Assembly: GCA_003797895.1 (NCBI GenBank)
Contig: RKQB01000001.1
Coordinates: forward strand, 201,822-265,821
Reading direction: 5' to 3'
DNA length: 64,000 nucleotides
Origin: Cyclobacteriaceae bacterium YHN15
GTDB lineage: Bacteria; Bacteroidota; Bacteroidia; Cytophagales; Cyclobacteriaceae
The first letter of the stretch is position 1. Every line of letters starts with the position of its first letter. Under the pieces are notes generated by a model. The model was not told the DNA's origin. It ran no database searches and worked only from the letters and a program-made list of their open reading frames with translations. Made by a program: the position numbers and the translations under genes. Positions 18,926 to 28,541 of this stretch are shown one piece after another.

Positions 18926-19010
18926 CCTTGTCATATCGACCAAAGGGAGATATCTTTTTGTATTTCCAATAATCATCCTTTAGATTCCTCCTATTGTCGG
19001 AATGACAAGG
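18926..19010. repeat. MITE-like intergenic repeat
   Basis: An 85-bp unit begins CCTTGTCAT and ends ATGACAAGG, perfect 9-bp inverted ends, with further pairing inward (GGGAGATATC against GATTCCTCC). A looser related stretch (CTTCTCATTGTC...GAAGTGAGAAATC) follows to about 19100. It belongs to the GTCAT...ATGAC type of element also seen at 37338-37580. The rest of the 582-base gap before sucA holds no gene. Confidence 0.6.
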
Positions 19011-19352
19011 ATAGGTGTAGAGGAATAGTTATCCTTATTTTGCGGGTGACCGGATAGCAAAACTTCTCATTGTCTTTCGAACGAAGTGAGAAATCTTATC
19101 AAAACCAAAATCATACCCAATCCAAATCAAAATTAAACCGCTTACAATAAATTCCACATTTTATATTCTGCTTGAGATGGTTATAACTCAGTAACTTTAA
19201 TGGTTATTTGAGGTAATTACCCAAGATGTTTCCTTTTATGATATTTTCTATTCAATTTTTATAATATTATTTTGATTTTGTGGAGTAATATTCAATAGAA
19301 ATAAACATTTGGATAAACGAATAAACGGTTTTTAATCCTTTTTTATTCCTTC

Positions 19353-19360
19353 TATATTTG
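19353..19360 (+). promoter_or_regulatory. -7 element of the sucA promoter
   Basis: TATATTTG exactly matches the Bacteroidota -7 consensus TAnnTTTG, 22 bases before the sucA start codon. Only a run of T residues, not a clear TTTG, lies at the -33 position. Confidence 0.4.
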
Positions 19361-19382
19361 TGTTGTAAGCTCAAAATCAACT

Positions 19383-22187
19383 ATGGATAAATTTTCCTAC
19401 ATTTCCAATGCGCATGTGGCCTATATAGATGAGTTATATGCTGCATATAAATCCAATCCTGACTCCGTTGACCCCAGTTGGAGGACATTTTTTGATGGCT
19501 TCGACTTTGCCATTACCAAATTTGGGGAAGATGAAGTAGGTGGTGCTGCCAAAAGTTCAAACGGTTCTGAATCTTCTGTTCCTTCCCCAAAAGGTGCTTT
19601 AGCAACTCCGGGAACCATCATGGATATGGAACAGTTGCCAAAAGAAATCAAAGTCCGTGCCCTGATTCATGCCTACAGATCCAGGGCACACCTGAGGTCG
19701 AAGACCAATCCTGTTAGAGAGAGAAGAGACAGAAAAGCCCTTTTGGATATTGAAGACTTCGGTTTGGATACCAACGACCTCAATACTGAGTTTCAGGCCG
19801 GTAAAGAAATAGGAATTGGCACAACCAAACTTTCAAAGATTGTGGAATCCCTTAAAATCATTTATGAGGGAGCCATTGGATTTGAGTACCAATATATCAG
19901 GGAACCTGAAATGTTGGATTGGTTGAAAACCAAAATTGAAAAAGAAGCTTTGGCATTTAATCCCTCCGTCGATGAGAAAAAAAGGATTTTATTTAAACTG
20001 AATCAAGCGGTTGTTTTTGAAAACTTTTTGCATACCAAATATTTGGGTCAGAAGCGTTTCTCGCTTGAGGGTGGAGAAAGTACCATTCCTTTCCTGGATG
20101 CCGTGATCAATAAGTCTGCTGATCTTGGTGTAGAAGAAGTTATGATAGGTATGGCACATAGGGGCAGGTTGAATGTTTTGGCCAATATTATGGGTAAAAC
20201 CTATGAACAGATTTTTTCTGAATTTGAAGGTACAGCCAAGCCTGACCTGACCATGGGTGACGGGGACGTCAAATACCATATGGGTTATTCATCCGATATC
20301 ATTACCACAGGAGATAAAAAAGTCAATTTAAAATTGGCTCCCAACCCTTCTCACTTGGAGGCAGTTAACCCTGTGGTGGAAGGTTTCATACGTGCTAAAA
20401 TCGATTCCCAACACAAAGGGAATTCCAAAAAAGCCCTTCCTATTTTAATTCATGGCGATGCGGCTGTTGCGGGTCAGGGTATCGTTTATGAAGTGACCCA
20501 AATGGCAGGTTTGAAAGGCTATAATACAGGAGGCACCGTACATTTTGTGATCAATAATCAGGTGGGATTTACCACCGATTTTGACGATGCGAGGTCTTCC
20601 ATTTATTGTACTGATGTTGCCAAGATGATTGATGCGCCCGTTATCCATGTAAATGGGGATAATGCAGAAGCAGTGGTCTTTGCTGCCAATCTTGCTGCCG
20701 AATTCAGGCAGAAATTTGACAAAGATATTTTCGTGGATATGGTATGTTACAGGAGACATGGGCACAACGAATCAGATGAGCCCAAGTTCACTCAGCCTGA
20801 ATTATATAATATCATTTCCAAGCATCCTAATCCAAGAGAAATCTATGTAAAAAGATTAACCGAAAGAGGAGATATTGATGCGACGATTGCCAAGCAAATG
20901 GATGAGGAATTCCGAAAGCTTTTGCAGGACAGATTGAATATGGTCAAGGAAAAACCCCTTCCCTATCAATTCACCAAATTTGAGAAAGCCTGGTTGGAAT
21001 TGAGAAGATCCACCCCGGAGGATTTTGATAAATCTCCTGATACCGCTATTACTATTGAAATGGTGGAAAAAGTAGCCGAAGCGCTGACGTCTATTCCCAA
21101 AGGCTTTAAACCGATCAAACAGATAGAGGTTCAGCTAAAGCAAAGAAAGGATATGTATTTCAGTGCAAAGTCATTGAACTGGGCAGCGGCAGAATTATTG
21201 GCTTATGGCTCCCTTCTTTTAGAAGGAAAAACTGTGAGGATTACCGGTCAGGATGTACAAAGAGGTACTTTTTCCCACAGACATGCGGTAGTACATGATT
21301 CCAACACCAATAAGCCTTACAATTTTCTTAAAGAATTAAAAGACAATAAAGGTCAGTTCTATATTTATAATTCCTTACTTTCTGAATATGCGGTATTGGG
21401 TTTTGAATATGGATATGCCATGGCCAATCCCCATACGTTGGCTATTTGGGAAGCCCAATTTGGAGACTTTGCCAACGGCGCCCAGACCATGATCGATCAG
21501 TTTATATCATCCGGTGAATCCAAATGGGGTAAAATGAACGGAATTGTCATGTTACTACCACATGGTTATGAAGGTCAAGGGCCTGAGCATTCCAATGCCC
21601 GCCCGGAAAGATTCCTTCAGTTGGCCGCCGAGTACAATATGGTGGTTGCCAATATTTCAGAGCCATCCAATTTCTTCCATTTATTGAGAAGGCAATTGGC
21701 CTGGGAATTCAGGAAGCCCTGCGTAGTCATGTCCCCAAAATCTTTGCTAAGACATCCAAAAGTATTCTCTCCCATGGAGGAGTTTACCCATGGAGGGTTT
21801 AGAGAAATAATTGAAGATAAATCTGTCTCAGCTAAGGATGTGAAAAGGGTAATCCTTTGTTCCGGTAAGATTTATTATGACCTGGATGAAATAAGGGAGA
21901 AGGAAAAAATCAAAGATGTTGCAATTATCCGATTAGAACAGCTTCATCCCTTGCCTAAAAAACAACTCAAGGAAGCATTGAAAGCTTATAAAAATGCGGA
22001 AATTGTTTGGGTTCAGGAAGAGCCGGAAAATATGGGCTACTGGAACTATCTGTTAAGGATGTTGTACAAAGAAATCCCAATGGATGTGATTGCGAGGAAA
22101 CCATCTGCTTCACCGGCAACAGGGTACCATAAGGTTCACGTACAGGAACAAAATTATATTATCAACAAAGCCTTAAAACTTTCATAA
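19383..22187 (+). CDS. sucA: 2-oxoglutarate dehydrogenase E1 component
   Basis: A 934-residue thiamine-diphosphate enzyme that decarboxylates 2-oxoglutarate and passes the succinyl group to the lipoyl arm of E2. The N-terminus has the E1o-specific segment YIDELYAAYKSNPDSVDPSWRTFFDGF. The core shows IGMAHRGRLNVLANIMGK, HGDAAVAGQGIVYE, VCYRRHGHNESDEPKFTQP and, in the C-terminal half, LLPHGYEGQGPEHSNARPERFLQ. Length and motif order are those of SucA (OdhA). It is followed by sucB after 115 bases. Confidence 0.97.
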   Translation: MDKFSYISNAHVAYIDELYAAYKSNPDSVDPSWRTFFDGFDFAITKFGEDEVGGAAKSSNGSESSVPSPKGALATPGTIMDMEQLPKEIKVRALIHAYRSRAHLRSKTNPVRERRDRKALLDIEDFGLDTNDLNTEFQAGKEIGIGTTKLSKIVESLKIIYEGAIGFEYQYIREPEMLDWLKTKIEKEALAFNPSVDEKKRILFKLNQAVVFENFLHTKYLGQKRFSLEGGESTIPFLDAVINKSADLGVEEVMIGMAHRGRLNVLANIMGKTYEQIFSEFEGTAKPDLTMGDGDVKYHMGYSSDIITTGDKKVNLKLAPNPSHLEAVNPVVEGFIRAKIDSQHKGNSKKALPILIHGDAAVAGQGIVYEVTQMAGLKGYNTGGTVHFVINNQVGFTTDFDDARSSIYCTDVAKMIDAPVIHVNGDNAEAVVFAANLAAEFRQKFDKDIFVDMVCYRRHGHNESDEPKFTQPELYNIISKHPNPREIYVKRLTERGDIDATIAKQMDEEFRKLLQDRLNMVKEKPLPYQFTKFEKAWLELRRSTPEDFDKSPDTAITIEMVEKVAEALTSIPKGFKPIKQIEVQLKQRKDMYFSAKSLNWAAAELLAYGSLLLEGKTVRITGQDVQRGTFSHRHAVVHDSNTNKPYNFLKELKDNKGQFYIYNSLLSEYAVLGFEYGYAMANPHTLAIWEAQFGDFANGAQTMIDQFISSGESKWGKMNGIVMLLPHGYEGQGPEHSNARPERFLQLAAEYNMVVANISEPSNFFHLLRRQLAWEFRKPCVVMSPKSLLRHPKVFSPMEEFTHGGFREIIEDKSVSAKDVKRVILCSGKIYYDLDEIREKEKIKDVAIIRLEQLHPLPKKQLKEALKAYKNAEIVWVQEEPENMGYWNYLLRMLYKEIPMDVIARKPSASPATGYHKVHVQEQNYIINKALKLS

Positions 22188-22302
22188 AAACCCCTGATGC
22201 TGAGGTTTCATAAACTTCAGGATTTAGGTTTAATTTAAATCACAACATGTTAAATTAACCTTGGACCCTGGCACCGGGTTTGGGGGTAAAAAGAAAAAAG
22301 CA

Positions 22303-23844
22303 ATGAGCCTAGAAATGAAAGTCCCTACAGTAGGGGAATCGATCACAGAAGTAACCATAGGACAATGGTTTAAAAAAGACGGTGACCCTGTGGAAATGGA
22401 TGAGGTCATCTGTGAATTGGAATCAGACAAAGCAACTTTTGAGTTGACCGCAGAATCTGCCGGTACCTTGAGAATCAAGGCCCAGGAAGGTGATACTTTG
22501 GAAATCGGAGCAGTTATCTGTGTCATTGAAGAAGGATCAGGGAAAAGCACAGCACCTGCTTCAGAGGTATCTGTATCAAAAGAAGCCCCTGCTTCTACTG
22601 GTGGTAAAACCGGAGAAGTGAAAGATATGATTGTACCTACAGTGGGGGAGTCAATTACTGAGGTTACCCTTGCTTCATGGTTGAAGGCAGATGGTGACTA
22701 TGTGGAGCTTGACGAAATTATAGCAGAGGTTGATTCTGATAAAGCCACTTTTGAATTACCTGCGGAAGCTACCGGAATCTTGAGACATGTAGCCAAAGAA
22801 GGAGATACCCTTGAGATCGGAGGATTGATCTGTAAAATCGAAGTTGTAGAAGGAGGTTCTCCGGCTACTGCCACCAAATCCTCCAGCCCGGCACCTGCAG
22901 CTTCTTCTCCGGCACGTGGAACTGAAACCTATGCAACAGGGCATGCTTCTCCTGCTGCAGCAAAAATCATCGCTGAAAAAGGTTTGAATCCTGCTGACAT
23001 TGCCGGTTCAGGAAAGGATGGAAGAATAACGAAAGAAGATGCAATGAGTGCGCAAACTAAAGCTCCAGCCCCAGCCCAGCCATCATCAAAGCCTACTGCT
23101 CCAAAAATTGAAGATGCCGCTCCTGCTCCAAAGGCCTTTGGTTCCAGAGAAAGCAGAAGAGAGAAGATGTCTTCGTTGAGAAGAACCGTTTCCAGAAGAT
23201 TGGTTTCTGTGAAAAATGAAACGGCCATGTTGACGACCTTCAATGAGGTGAACATGGGTCCGATTATGGAATTGAGGAAGAAATTTAAGGATCAGTTTAA
23301 AGAAAAGCATGGAGTGAATCTTGGTTTCATGTCTTTCTTCACCAAGGCAGTTTGCGTTGCCCTTCAGGAAATGCCAGCCGTAAATGCACAGATTGACGGC
23401 AATGAGATTATTTATAATGATTTCTGTGATATTTCCATTGCTGTATCTGCTCCAAAAGGATTGGTAGTTCCTGTAATCAGAAATGCCGAATCCATGAGTT
23501 TTGATGAGATTGAGAAGGAAGTAGTGAGATTGGCCACCAAGGCCAGGGATAATAAACTTTCCATTGAGGATATGACGGGAGGAACATTTACCATTACCAA
23601 TGGAGGGGTTTTTGGTTCCATGATGTCAACCCCGATCATCAATGCCCCTCAATCCGCTATTTTGGGTATGCATAATATTGTGGAAAGGCCCATGGCTGTC
23701 AACGGTGAAGTAAAAATTCTGCCGATGATGTACCTTGCCCTTTCTTATGACCACAGGATCATTGACGGCAGGGAGTCGGTGAGCTTCTTGGTGAGAGTGA
23801 AGCAGTTGCTGGAAGATCCGACGAGGTTGTTGTTTGGCGTTTAA
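22303..23844 (+). CDS. sucB: dihydrolipoyllysine-residue succinyltransferase (E2o) with two lipoyl domains
   Basis: A 513-residue core subunit of the 2-oxoglutarate dehydrogenase complex, transferring succinyl to CoA. It carries two lipoyl domains in tandem, with lipoylatable lysines in ESDKATFEL (Lys43) and DSDKATFEL (Lys147). Ala/Pro-rich linkers join a peripheral-subunit-binding domain ([19 protein letters not shown], about residues 214-245) and the catalytic domain ending in DHRIIDGRE, with the active-site His and Asp. The start was set at the ATG at 22303, since the 14 codons upstream do not look like a protein N-terminus. Many SucB proteins have only one lipoyl domain, so two is noteworthy. 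Confidence 0.95.
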   Translation: MSLEMKVPTVGESITEVTIGQWFKKDGDPVEMDEVICELESDKATFELTAESAGTLRIKAQEGDTLEIGAVICVIEEGSGKSTAPASEVSVSKEAPASTGGKTGEVKDMIVPTVGESITEVTLASWLKADGDYVELDEIIAEVDSDKATFELPAEATGILRHVAKEGDTLEIGGLICKIEVVEGGSPATATKSSSPAPAASSPARGTETYATGHASPAAAKIIAEKGLNPADIAGSGKDGRITKEDAMSAQTKAPAPAQPSSKPTAPKIEDAAPAPKAFGSRESRREKMSSLRRTVSRRLVSVKNETAMLTTFNEVNMGPIMELRKKFKDQFKEKHGVNLGFMSFFTKAVCVALQEMPAVNAQIDGNEIIYNDFCDISIAVSAPKGLVVPVIRNAESMSFDEIEKEVVRLATKARDNKLSIEDMTGGTFTITNGGVFGSMMSTPIINAPQSAILGMHNIVERPMAVNGEVKILPMMYLALSYDHRIIDGRESVSFLVRVKQLLEDPTRLLFGV

Positions 23845-23852
23845 CTTGGATG

Positions 23853-23910
23853 AGTACATGGTGCAGTCTAAAATTTATTGTACTATGTACCATGAACAAA
23901 GTACCATGTG
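23853..23910. repeat. GTAC-type intergenic repeat, left of four-helix-bundle gene
   Basis: GTACATGGTGCA, TGTACTATGTACCATG and AAAGTACCATGTG are family words, with TACATGGT and ACCATGTG as outer inverted ends. The element lies just after the sucB stop codon. Confidence 0.65.
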
Positions 23911-23945
23911 GCAGAGCTTGATTTGATGAAACGGGTGTCTTAATT

Positions 23946-23971
23946 TAACCGGTTAATATCCGGTTATTTTT
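23946..23971 (+). terminator. possible terminator after sucB
   Basis: The stem TAACCGG (23946-23952) pairs with CCGGTTA (23960-23966) around a seven-base loop and is followed by TTTTT. If active, it separates sucAB transcription from the four-helix-bundle gene and lpd. Confidence 0.5.
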
Positions 23972-24026
23972 GGTGAAAAAGTGAGAAAGGATTTAGATTT
24001 TATTGTTTCACCAAAATCCAGAAATT

Positions 24027-24383
24027 ATGCACAGGTACAAAGAATTAAATGTTTGGCAAAAGTCAATTGATCTAGCAGTTGAAGTTTATAGAATTACAGA
24101 GAAATTACCTATTCAAGAAAAATATGGTCTGATTTCTCAAATGAATAAGTCGGCAGTTTCTATCCCTTCAAATATTGCTGAAGGTGCAGGAAGAAATGGG
24201 AAGAAAGAATTTGACAATTTCTTGGGTATAGCCTTGGGCTCTTCCTTTGAACTGGATACTCAAATTATTATTTCCAACAGGTTGGATTATATTAACGATC
24301 GGGATTTCCAACAACTTGAAAGTGAATTGGAGCATCTTCAAAATATGATCGTTAAACTTAAAAAAAGTTTAAATATTCAATAA
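24027..24383 (+). CDS. four helix bundle protein (23S rRNA intervening-sequence family)
   Basis: A 118-residue protein of the four-helix-bundle family (TIGR02436-like) first met in 23S rRNA intervening sequences. Family marks are the start YKELNVWQKSIDLAVEVY, the conserved turn SAVSIPSNIAEGAGR (about residues 49-63) and FLGIALGSSFELDTQ. It is probably cytoplasmic, and its biochemical role is not established. The ATG at 24027 matches the family N-terminus, and the eight upstream codons were excluded. It sits between sucB and lpd, which otherwise form one metabolic set, and GTAC-type repeats lie on both sides. It therefore looks like an inserted accessory gene. Confidence 0.88.
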   Translation: MHRYKELNVWQKSIDLAVEVYRITEKLPIQEKYGLISQMNKSAVSIPSNIAEGAGRNGKKEFDNFLGIALGSSFELDTQIIISNRLDYINDRDFQQLESELEHLQNMIVKLKKSLNIQ

Positions 24384-24390
24384 TCACCGC

Positions 24391-24424
24391 GTACTTGGTA
24401 CAATGTACTTGGTACTTGGTACAA
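24391..24424. repeat. GTAC-type intergenic repeat, right of four-helix-bundle gene
   Basis: GTACTTGGTACAATGTACTTGGTACTTGGTAC-type words fill the 51-base gap between the four-helix-bundle gene and lpd. The leader of lpd is therefore made largely of repeat. Confidence 0.7.
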
Positions 24425-24434
24425 ATACTAAAAA

Positions 24435-25832
24435 ATGTACGACCTTATAGTAATCGGTTCCGGGCCCGGAGGATATGTAGCAGCGATCCGTGCTGCACAG
24501 CTGGGTATGAAAACCGCCATCATAGAAAAATATCCCACTTTAGGGGGTACTTGCCTGAATGTGGGCTGCATACCTTCCAAAGCATTATTGGATTCTTCTG
24601 AGCATTATCATAACGCAGCCCATACTTTTAAAACCCATGGTATCAACCTGAGCAATCTGAAGGTTGATCTGAAGCAGATGATTGCCCGAAAAGAAGAGGT
24701 GGTCAAGCAAAATGTGGATGGGATACAGTTTCTGATGAAGAAAAACAAGATTGATGTCCATCAGGGTTTGGGTTCTTTTGTGGATAAAAACACGGTTAAA
24801 GTGACCAAGGATGACGGTTCATCTTCAACTATTCAAGGTAAAAACATCATTATTGCCACGGGATCCAAGCCTGCATCATTGCCTTTCATCAAGATAGACA
24901 AAGAACGTATCATCACTTCCACCGAGGCATTGAAAATGAAGGAAGTGCCGAAACACCTGATTGTGATTGGCGGAGGGGTAATAGGAATGGAGTTAGGATC
25001 TGTTTATGGCCGTATAGGTGCAAAAGTATCTGTAGTGGAGTTTATGGATTCCCTGATTCCCTCTATGGACAAAACCATGGGTAAGGAATTGCAGAAATCT
25101 TTGAAGAAATTAGGATTCGACTTTTACCTCAAGCATAAAGTGACTTCAGTTGAAAACAAAGGAAAAGAAGTCATTGTCAAGGCAGAGAATTCCAAAGGAG
25201 AAATCGTGGAACTGAAAGGTGATTATGTGTTGGTTTCCATAGGCAGAAGACCCTATACCGACGGCTTGAATGCGGAAGCTGCAGGGGTAAAAGTGAATGA
25301 AAGGGGTCAAGTAGAAGTGGATGATCACCTAAGGACCAATATTCCCCATATATATGCTATAGGTGATGTAGTGAAAGGTGCGATGTTGGCACATAAAGCG
25401 GAGGAAGAAGGTACTTTTGTAGCGGAAGTGATCGCCGGTCAAAAACCACATATCAATTACCTGTTGATCCCAGGTGTGGTCTATACTTGGCCTGAAGTGG
25501 CGGCAGTGGGCTACACCGAAGAGCAGTTAAAAGAAAAAGGCATTAAATATAAAACAGGCAAATTCCCTTTCATGGCTTCAGGCAGAGCAAGGGCATCCAT
25601 GGATACGGATGGCTTGGTCAAAGTATTGGCAGATGCAGAAACAGATGAAATCCTTGGCGTGCACATGATTGGCCCCAGAACAGCCGATATGATCGCTGAA
25701 GCAGTGGTGGCCATGGAGTTCAGGGCTTCGGCGGAAGACATTGCCAGAATGTCCCATGCCCATCCGACCTATACTGAAGCCTTTAAAGAGGCCTGTTTGG
25801 CAGCAACAGATAATAGGGCTTTGCATATTTAA
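24435..25832 (+). CDS. lpd: dihydrolipoyl dehydrogenase (E3)
   Basis: A 465-residue flavoprotein that reoxidises the dihydrolipoyl groups of 2-acid dehydrogenases and the glycine cleavage system using NAD+. It has an N-terminal FAD loop GSGPGGYVAAIRAAQLG (about residues 8-24), the redox disulfide in GGTCLNVGCIPSK (about 37-49), an NAD loop VIGGGVIGMELGSV (about 178-191), the second FAD block YAIGDV, and the catalytic HAHPTYTEA (His near 440) at the dimer interface. Position after sucA-sucB indicates service to 2-oxoglutarate dehydrogenase. gcvP at 31904 implies it may also act as L-protein. Confidence 0.96.
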   Translation: MYDLIVIGSGPGGYVAAIRAAQLGMKTAIIEKYPTLGGTCLNVGCIPSKALLDSSEHYHNAAHTFKTHGINLSNLKVDLKQMIARKEEVVKQNVDGIQFLMKKNKIDVHQGLGSFVDKNTVKVTKDDGSSSTIQGKNIIIATGSKPASLPFIKIDKERIITSTEALKMKEVPKHLIVIGGGVIGMELGSVYGRIGAKVSVVEFMDSLIPSMDKTMGKELQKSLKKLGFDFYLKHKVTSVENKGKEVIVKAENSKGEIVELKGDYVLVSIGRRPYTDGLNAEAAGVKVNERGQVEVDDHLRTNIPHIYAIGDVVKGAMLAHKAEEEGTFVAEVIAGQKPHINYLLIPGVVYTWPEVAAVGYTEEQLKEKGIKYKTGKFPFMASGRARASMDTDGLVKVLADAETDEILGVHMIGPRTADMIAEAVVAMEFRASAEDIARMSHAHPTYTEAFKEACLAATDNRALHI

Positions 25833-25840
25833 TGTGGGGT

Positions 25841-25879
25841 ATACATTGTACAAAGTACCAAGTACAATGTACCATGTAT
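25841..25879. repeat. GTAC-type intergenic repeat
   Basis: ACATTGTAC and GTACAATGT form 9-bp inverted arms around AAAGTACCAA. The element lies nine bases after the lpd stop, in the convergent gap before the TPR gene. A separate perfect 17-bp palindrome (GAGGTCTTaAAGACCTC, 25930-25946) lies closer to the TPR stop codon. Confidence 0.7.
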
Positions 25880-25952
25880 TGCAAGAAGAAGAAATAATTA
25901 CAAAAATATTAATTCTTTCTATTGAAAACGAGGTCTTAAAGACCTCAAAGGT

Positions 25953-27527
25953 TTAAAGAGAAGCTTGTTGCTTCAATATTTCTTCTGCATTTTTCTTCCC
26001 TTTCATACTTTTGGTCCTGTTGGGAGCTAATTTTAAGGCTGCTTCATATTGTTGAATAGCCTCTACAGGTCTTCCATTAGCCACCAAAAATTCTGCATAT
26101 AATTCATGGCTTGGTTTTACAATTGTTGGAGGTCCTGCCGCCGAACCGACTTCATTTTCCAATGTGGTGGCTTTTTGAAAATATTTTTCTGCATCAGCTA
26201 TACCGCCTATTTCCCAAGCCAGTAAAGCCTTTAATTCCATTTCCATAATTTCGGAAGATTTTAGGTCTCTGGGGGTAGCATTTTCACCACTTGCTCCACC
26301 ATTGCCGCATAATGCCATTCCTGCATCCAAGCTGATGGTTTTGGCGGCAGCCTCTCTTTCCTCTTTCATGACTAATAAAATGGATTCAACCTTTGCAAAA
26401 TCCTTATCATGGAATGCTTTCAAGGCATGCACAAACCTATCTCTGCTTTTTTCAGAGATATTGAATCCAGTATGGTCGGTCTGCAAATCTACCAAAGGAT
26501 TGTCCCAATCTTCCGTTTCCACAAAATAGGTTGTTTTCATAAAAGCCTGATGCACATGGGTATAAATGGATGGAGATTCTTTGGTGTAAAAAACCACGTC
26601 CTCCAATAGTTTTTGGGCTTCGTCGAATTTTTCCTGTTGTAAATAGCCATATTGCAGCCATTGAAAAGAATGAAGACCCAATGCATTGTAATCAAGATTT
26701 TTTCTTTCCTTTCTGTTGACACTCGCTTGAAATGACGCCACATTGGAACTGACCACTTCATCCCACATACCTAACGATAGGTAAATATGGCTGGGCATAT
26801 GTATAGCATGCGCCGCATCAGGGGCTACTTTGGCATAAATATCTGCTGCTTTTTTTGCTTGATGAGCATAATTGGGTTCGTCATTGGCATGGATATAATA
26901 ATGGACAGCACCCGGATGGTCAGGATTCCTATCCATAACCTCTTTGGCCAAAGATGCTGCTTTTTGATAAACCTTCATATCACTGATATAGGGTATAGAA
27001 CCCATTAAGGCAAGGGAATAAAAGACAGTAATTTCATCATTTTCGGGATACTTCTTATATAATTCCTCAAAATAAGAAGCATAAGCTTTATCCCTTTCCA
27101 CCTTGTTTCCTTCGCCATAAAGGATCTCAATAGCAGTCAGAAATTCTTTTTCAATTGGGGTTTTAGCTTTGGACAATCTTTCTTCCCGTGTAGCACCTAG
27201 CCTGCTAAGCGTCTCATTTCCTTTTTGGTAATCCTGTTCCTGCCATATGGGATGGTTGTACGCCATGGCTTCGCCCCAATAGGCCATAATACATTCGGGA
27301 TCTTCTTGTTGTGCCTCTTTAAAAGCGTCCAAAGCATCCATATACTCAAAACTATGCATTAGTAAAAGTCCTTTATGGAAAGCTTCCTGTGCCTTTGGCT
27401 TACCGCTTATCGGAAAATCAAGGCTTCCCAAGGAATTATTTTTGCTTGAATTTGGGTGACAAAAAGTTAATAGAAACAAGCAAGAACTAAAAATAAAGTA
27501 TTGCAAGGTATTGGATTTCATTTTCAT
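25953..27527 (-). CDS. TPR-repeat lipoprotein
   Basis: A 524-residue predicted lipoprotein (signal segment with LLTFC, lipidated Cys23) made mainly of helical tetratricopeptide-like repeats. Clear units are AFHKGLLLMHSFEYMDALDAFKEAQQEDPECIMAYWGEAMAYNHP-like near the N-terminus and HELYAEFLVANGRPVEAIQQYEAALKLAPNRTKSMKGK at the C-terminus. A His-rich central part (HPGAVHYYIHANDEP, HAIHMPSHIYLSLG) is typical of a widespread TPR family without known function. It is a single gene convergent with lpd. It may scaffold protein interactions in the periplasm, with no more specific role supported. Confidence 0.8.
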   Translation of the reverse strand: MKMKSNTLQYFIFSSCLFLLTFCHPNSSKNNSLGSLDFPISGKPKAQEAFHKGLLLMHSFEYMDALDAFKEAQQEDPECIMAYWGEAMAYNHPIWQEQDYQKGNETLSRLGATREERLSKAKTPIEKEFLTAIEILYGEGNKVERDKAYASYFEELYKKYPENDEITVFYSLALMGSIPYISDMKVYQKAASLAKEVMDRNPDHPGAVHYYIHANDEPNYAHQAKKAADIYAKVAPDAAHAIHMPSHIYLSLGMWDEVVSSNVASFQASVNRKERKNLDYNALGLHSFQWLQYGYLQQEKFDEAQKLLEDVVFYTKESPSIYTHVHQAFMKTTYFVETEDWDNPLVDLQTDHTGFNISEKSRDRFVHALKAFHDKDFAKVESILLVMKEEREAAAKTISLDAGMALCGNGGASGENATPRDLKSSEIMEMELKALLAWEIGGIADAEKYFQKATTLENEVGSAAGPPTIVKPSHELYAEFLVANGRPVEAIQQYEAALKLAPNRTKSMKGKKNAEEILKQQASL

Positions 27528-27681
27528 GACCAGTAATAGTTATAAAACATAAATGTAATCTACACAAAATCAATGAATTATTATAATTTCCTAAGCTCCA
27601 GCTAATTCACGGATTTTACCGTTACAAAAGAAAGGATTGGTAGTATTTTCAATTTTTGTTTTCTTCACAATAAAAATTGGT

Positions 27682-28167
27682 ATGAAAAAAGTTGAAGACA
27701 TCCTCAAATTAGGAGACCCAAGGTTATATGAGTTATGTGAACCTGTCCAAAGGGAGGAACTTCACCTTGTCCAAACTTGGGTGAAGGACCTGCACGAAGC
27801 CATGGAAGATATCCGCGCAAGATATGGTTTTGGTAGGGGAATCGCTGCTCCTCAGTTGGGCATTATGAAAAGACTGTTTTATCTCAATCTGGATAAGCCT
27901 TATATAGTTATCAATCCTGTATTAAAAGATCTTAGTGGGGAAAAGTTTGAATTATGGGATGACTGTATGAGTTTTCCCAACCTTTTGGTCAGGGTCAAAA
28001 GACATCAGTCCCTTACTTTGGAATATTTTGATGAAAATTGGGAAAAGCAAAGTTGGCAGGTAGAGGGAGCAATTTCTGAACTTATCCAGCATGAATTTGA
28101 CCATTTAGATGGAATACTTTGTACCATGAGGGCAATAGACGAGAAGAGTTTTAAGTGGAAAGGGTGA
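27682..28167 (+). CDS. peptide deformylase-like protein (variant motif II)
   Basis: A 161-residue protein with the peptide deformylase layout: motif I GRGIAAPQLG (about residues 51-60), motif II with the metal-binding Cys95 in DDCMS, and motif III HEFDHLDG (His137, Glu138, His141). The Cys and both His needed for Fe/Zn binding and the catalytic Glu are all present, but motif II is DDCMS instead of the usual EGCLS. It therefore belongs to a divergent branch and may not be the housekeeping enzyme. The start was set at the ATG at 27682, as the 15 codons upstream are not protein-like. It stands alone. Confidence 0.85.
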   Translation: MKKVEDILKLGDPRLYELCEPVQREELHLVQTWVKDLHEAMEDIRARYGFGRGIAAPQLGIMKRLFYLNLDKPYIVINPVLKDLSGEKFELWDDCMSFPNLLVRVKRHQSLTLEYFDENWEKQSWQVEGAISELIQHEFDHLDGILCTMRAIDEKSFKWKG

Positions 28168-28484
28168 AAAAATTCCAAATTCCAAATTCCAACATTCAAA
28201 TTCTAAAAACCAGGAGTTAATCTCAAAACTTGCAATCGGTGATAGGATACCCATTGTGTACAAATCTGTTTGGAATTTGGTCCCGATGGCTATTGGGATA
28301 GAATATTTTTCCTGAGGTCTTGATTCAATATTAAGCTCAATTTTTTATCTCAGTTTCCTTCATTATGTCAGTTTTCCATTTAAAAAAAGTGTAAATATTG
28401 TCCGCAGTTTGTCAAGCTTAGGACCAGGCCGTAATTTCCTTGGCCTTTTTTCGGATTATATCGGGCTACTTTAAATAATTTCCC

Positions 28485-28492
28485 TAATTTTG
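28485..28492 (+). promoter_or_regulatory. -7 element of the carB promoter
   Basis: TAATTTTG matches TAnnTTTG, 49 bases before the carB start. No clear -33 element is seen. The 374-base gap 28168-28541 holds a run of AATTCCAAATTCCAA-like words after the deformylase gene, a weak AGGCC/GGCCT hairpin with a T-run (28426-28452) and no gene. Confidence 0.4.
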
Positions 28493-28541
28493 CACCAATT
28501 TAGCCATAAGTATTTAACCCTCTTTAAAACCTCATTGTAGA

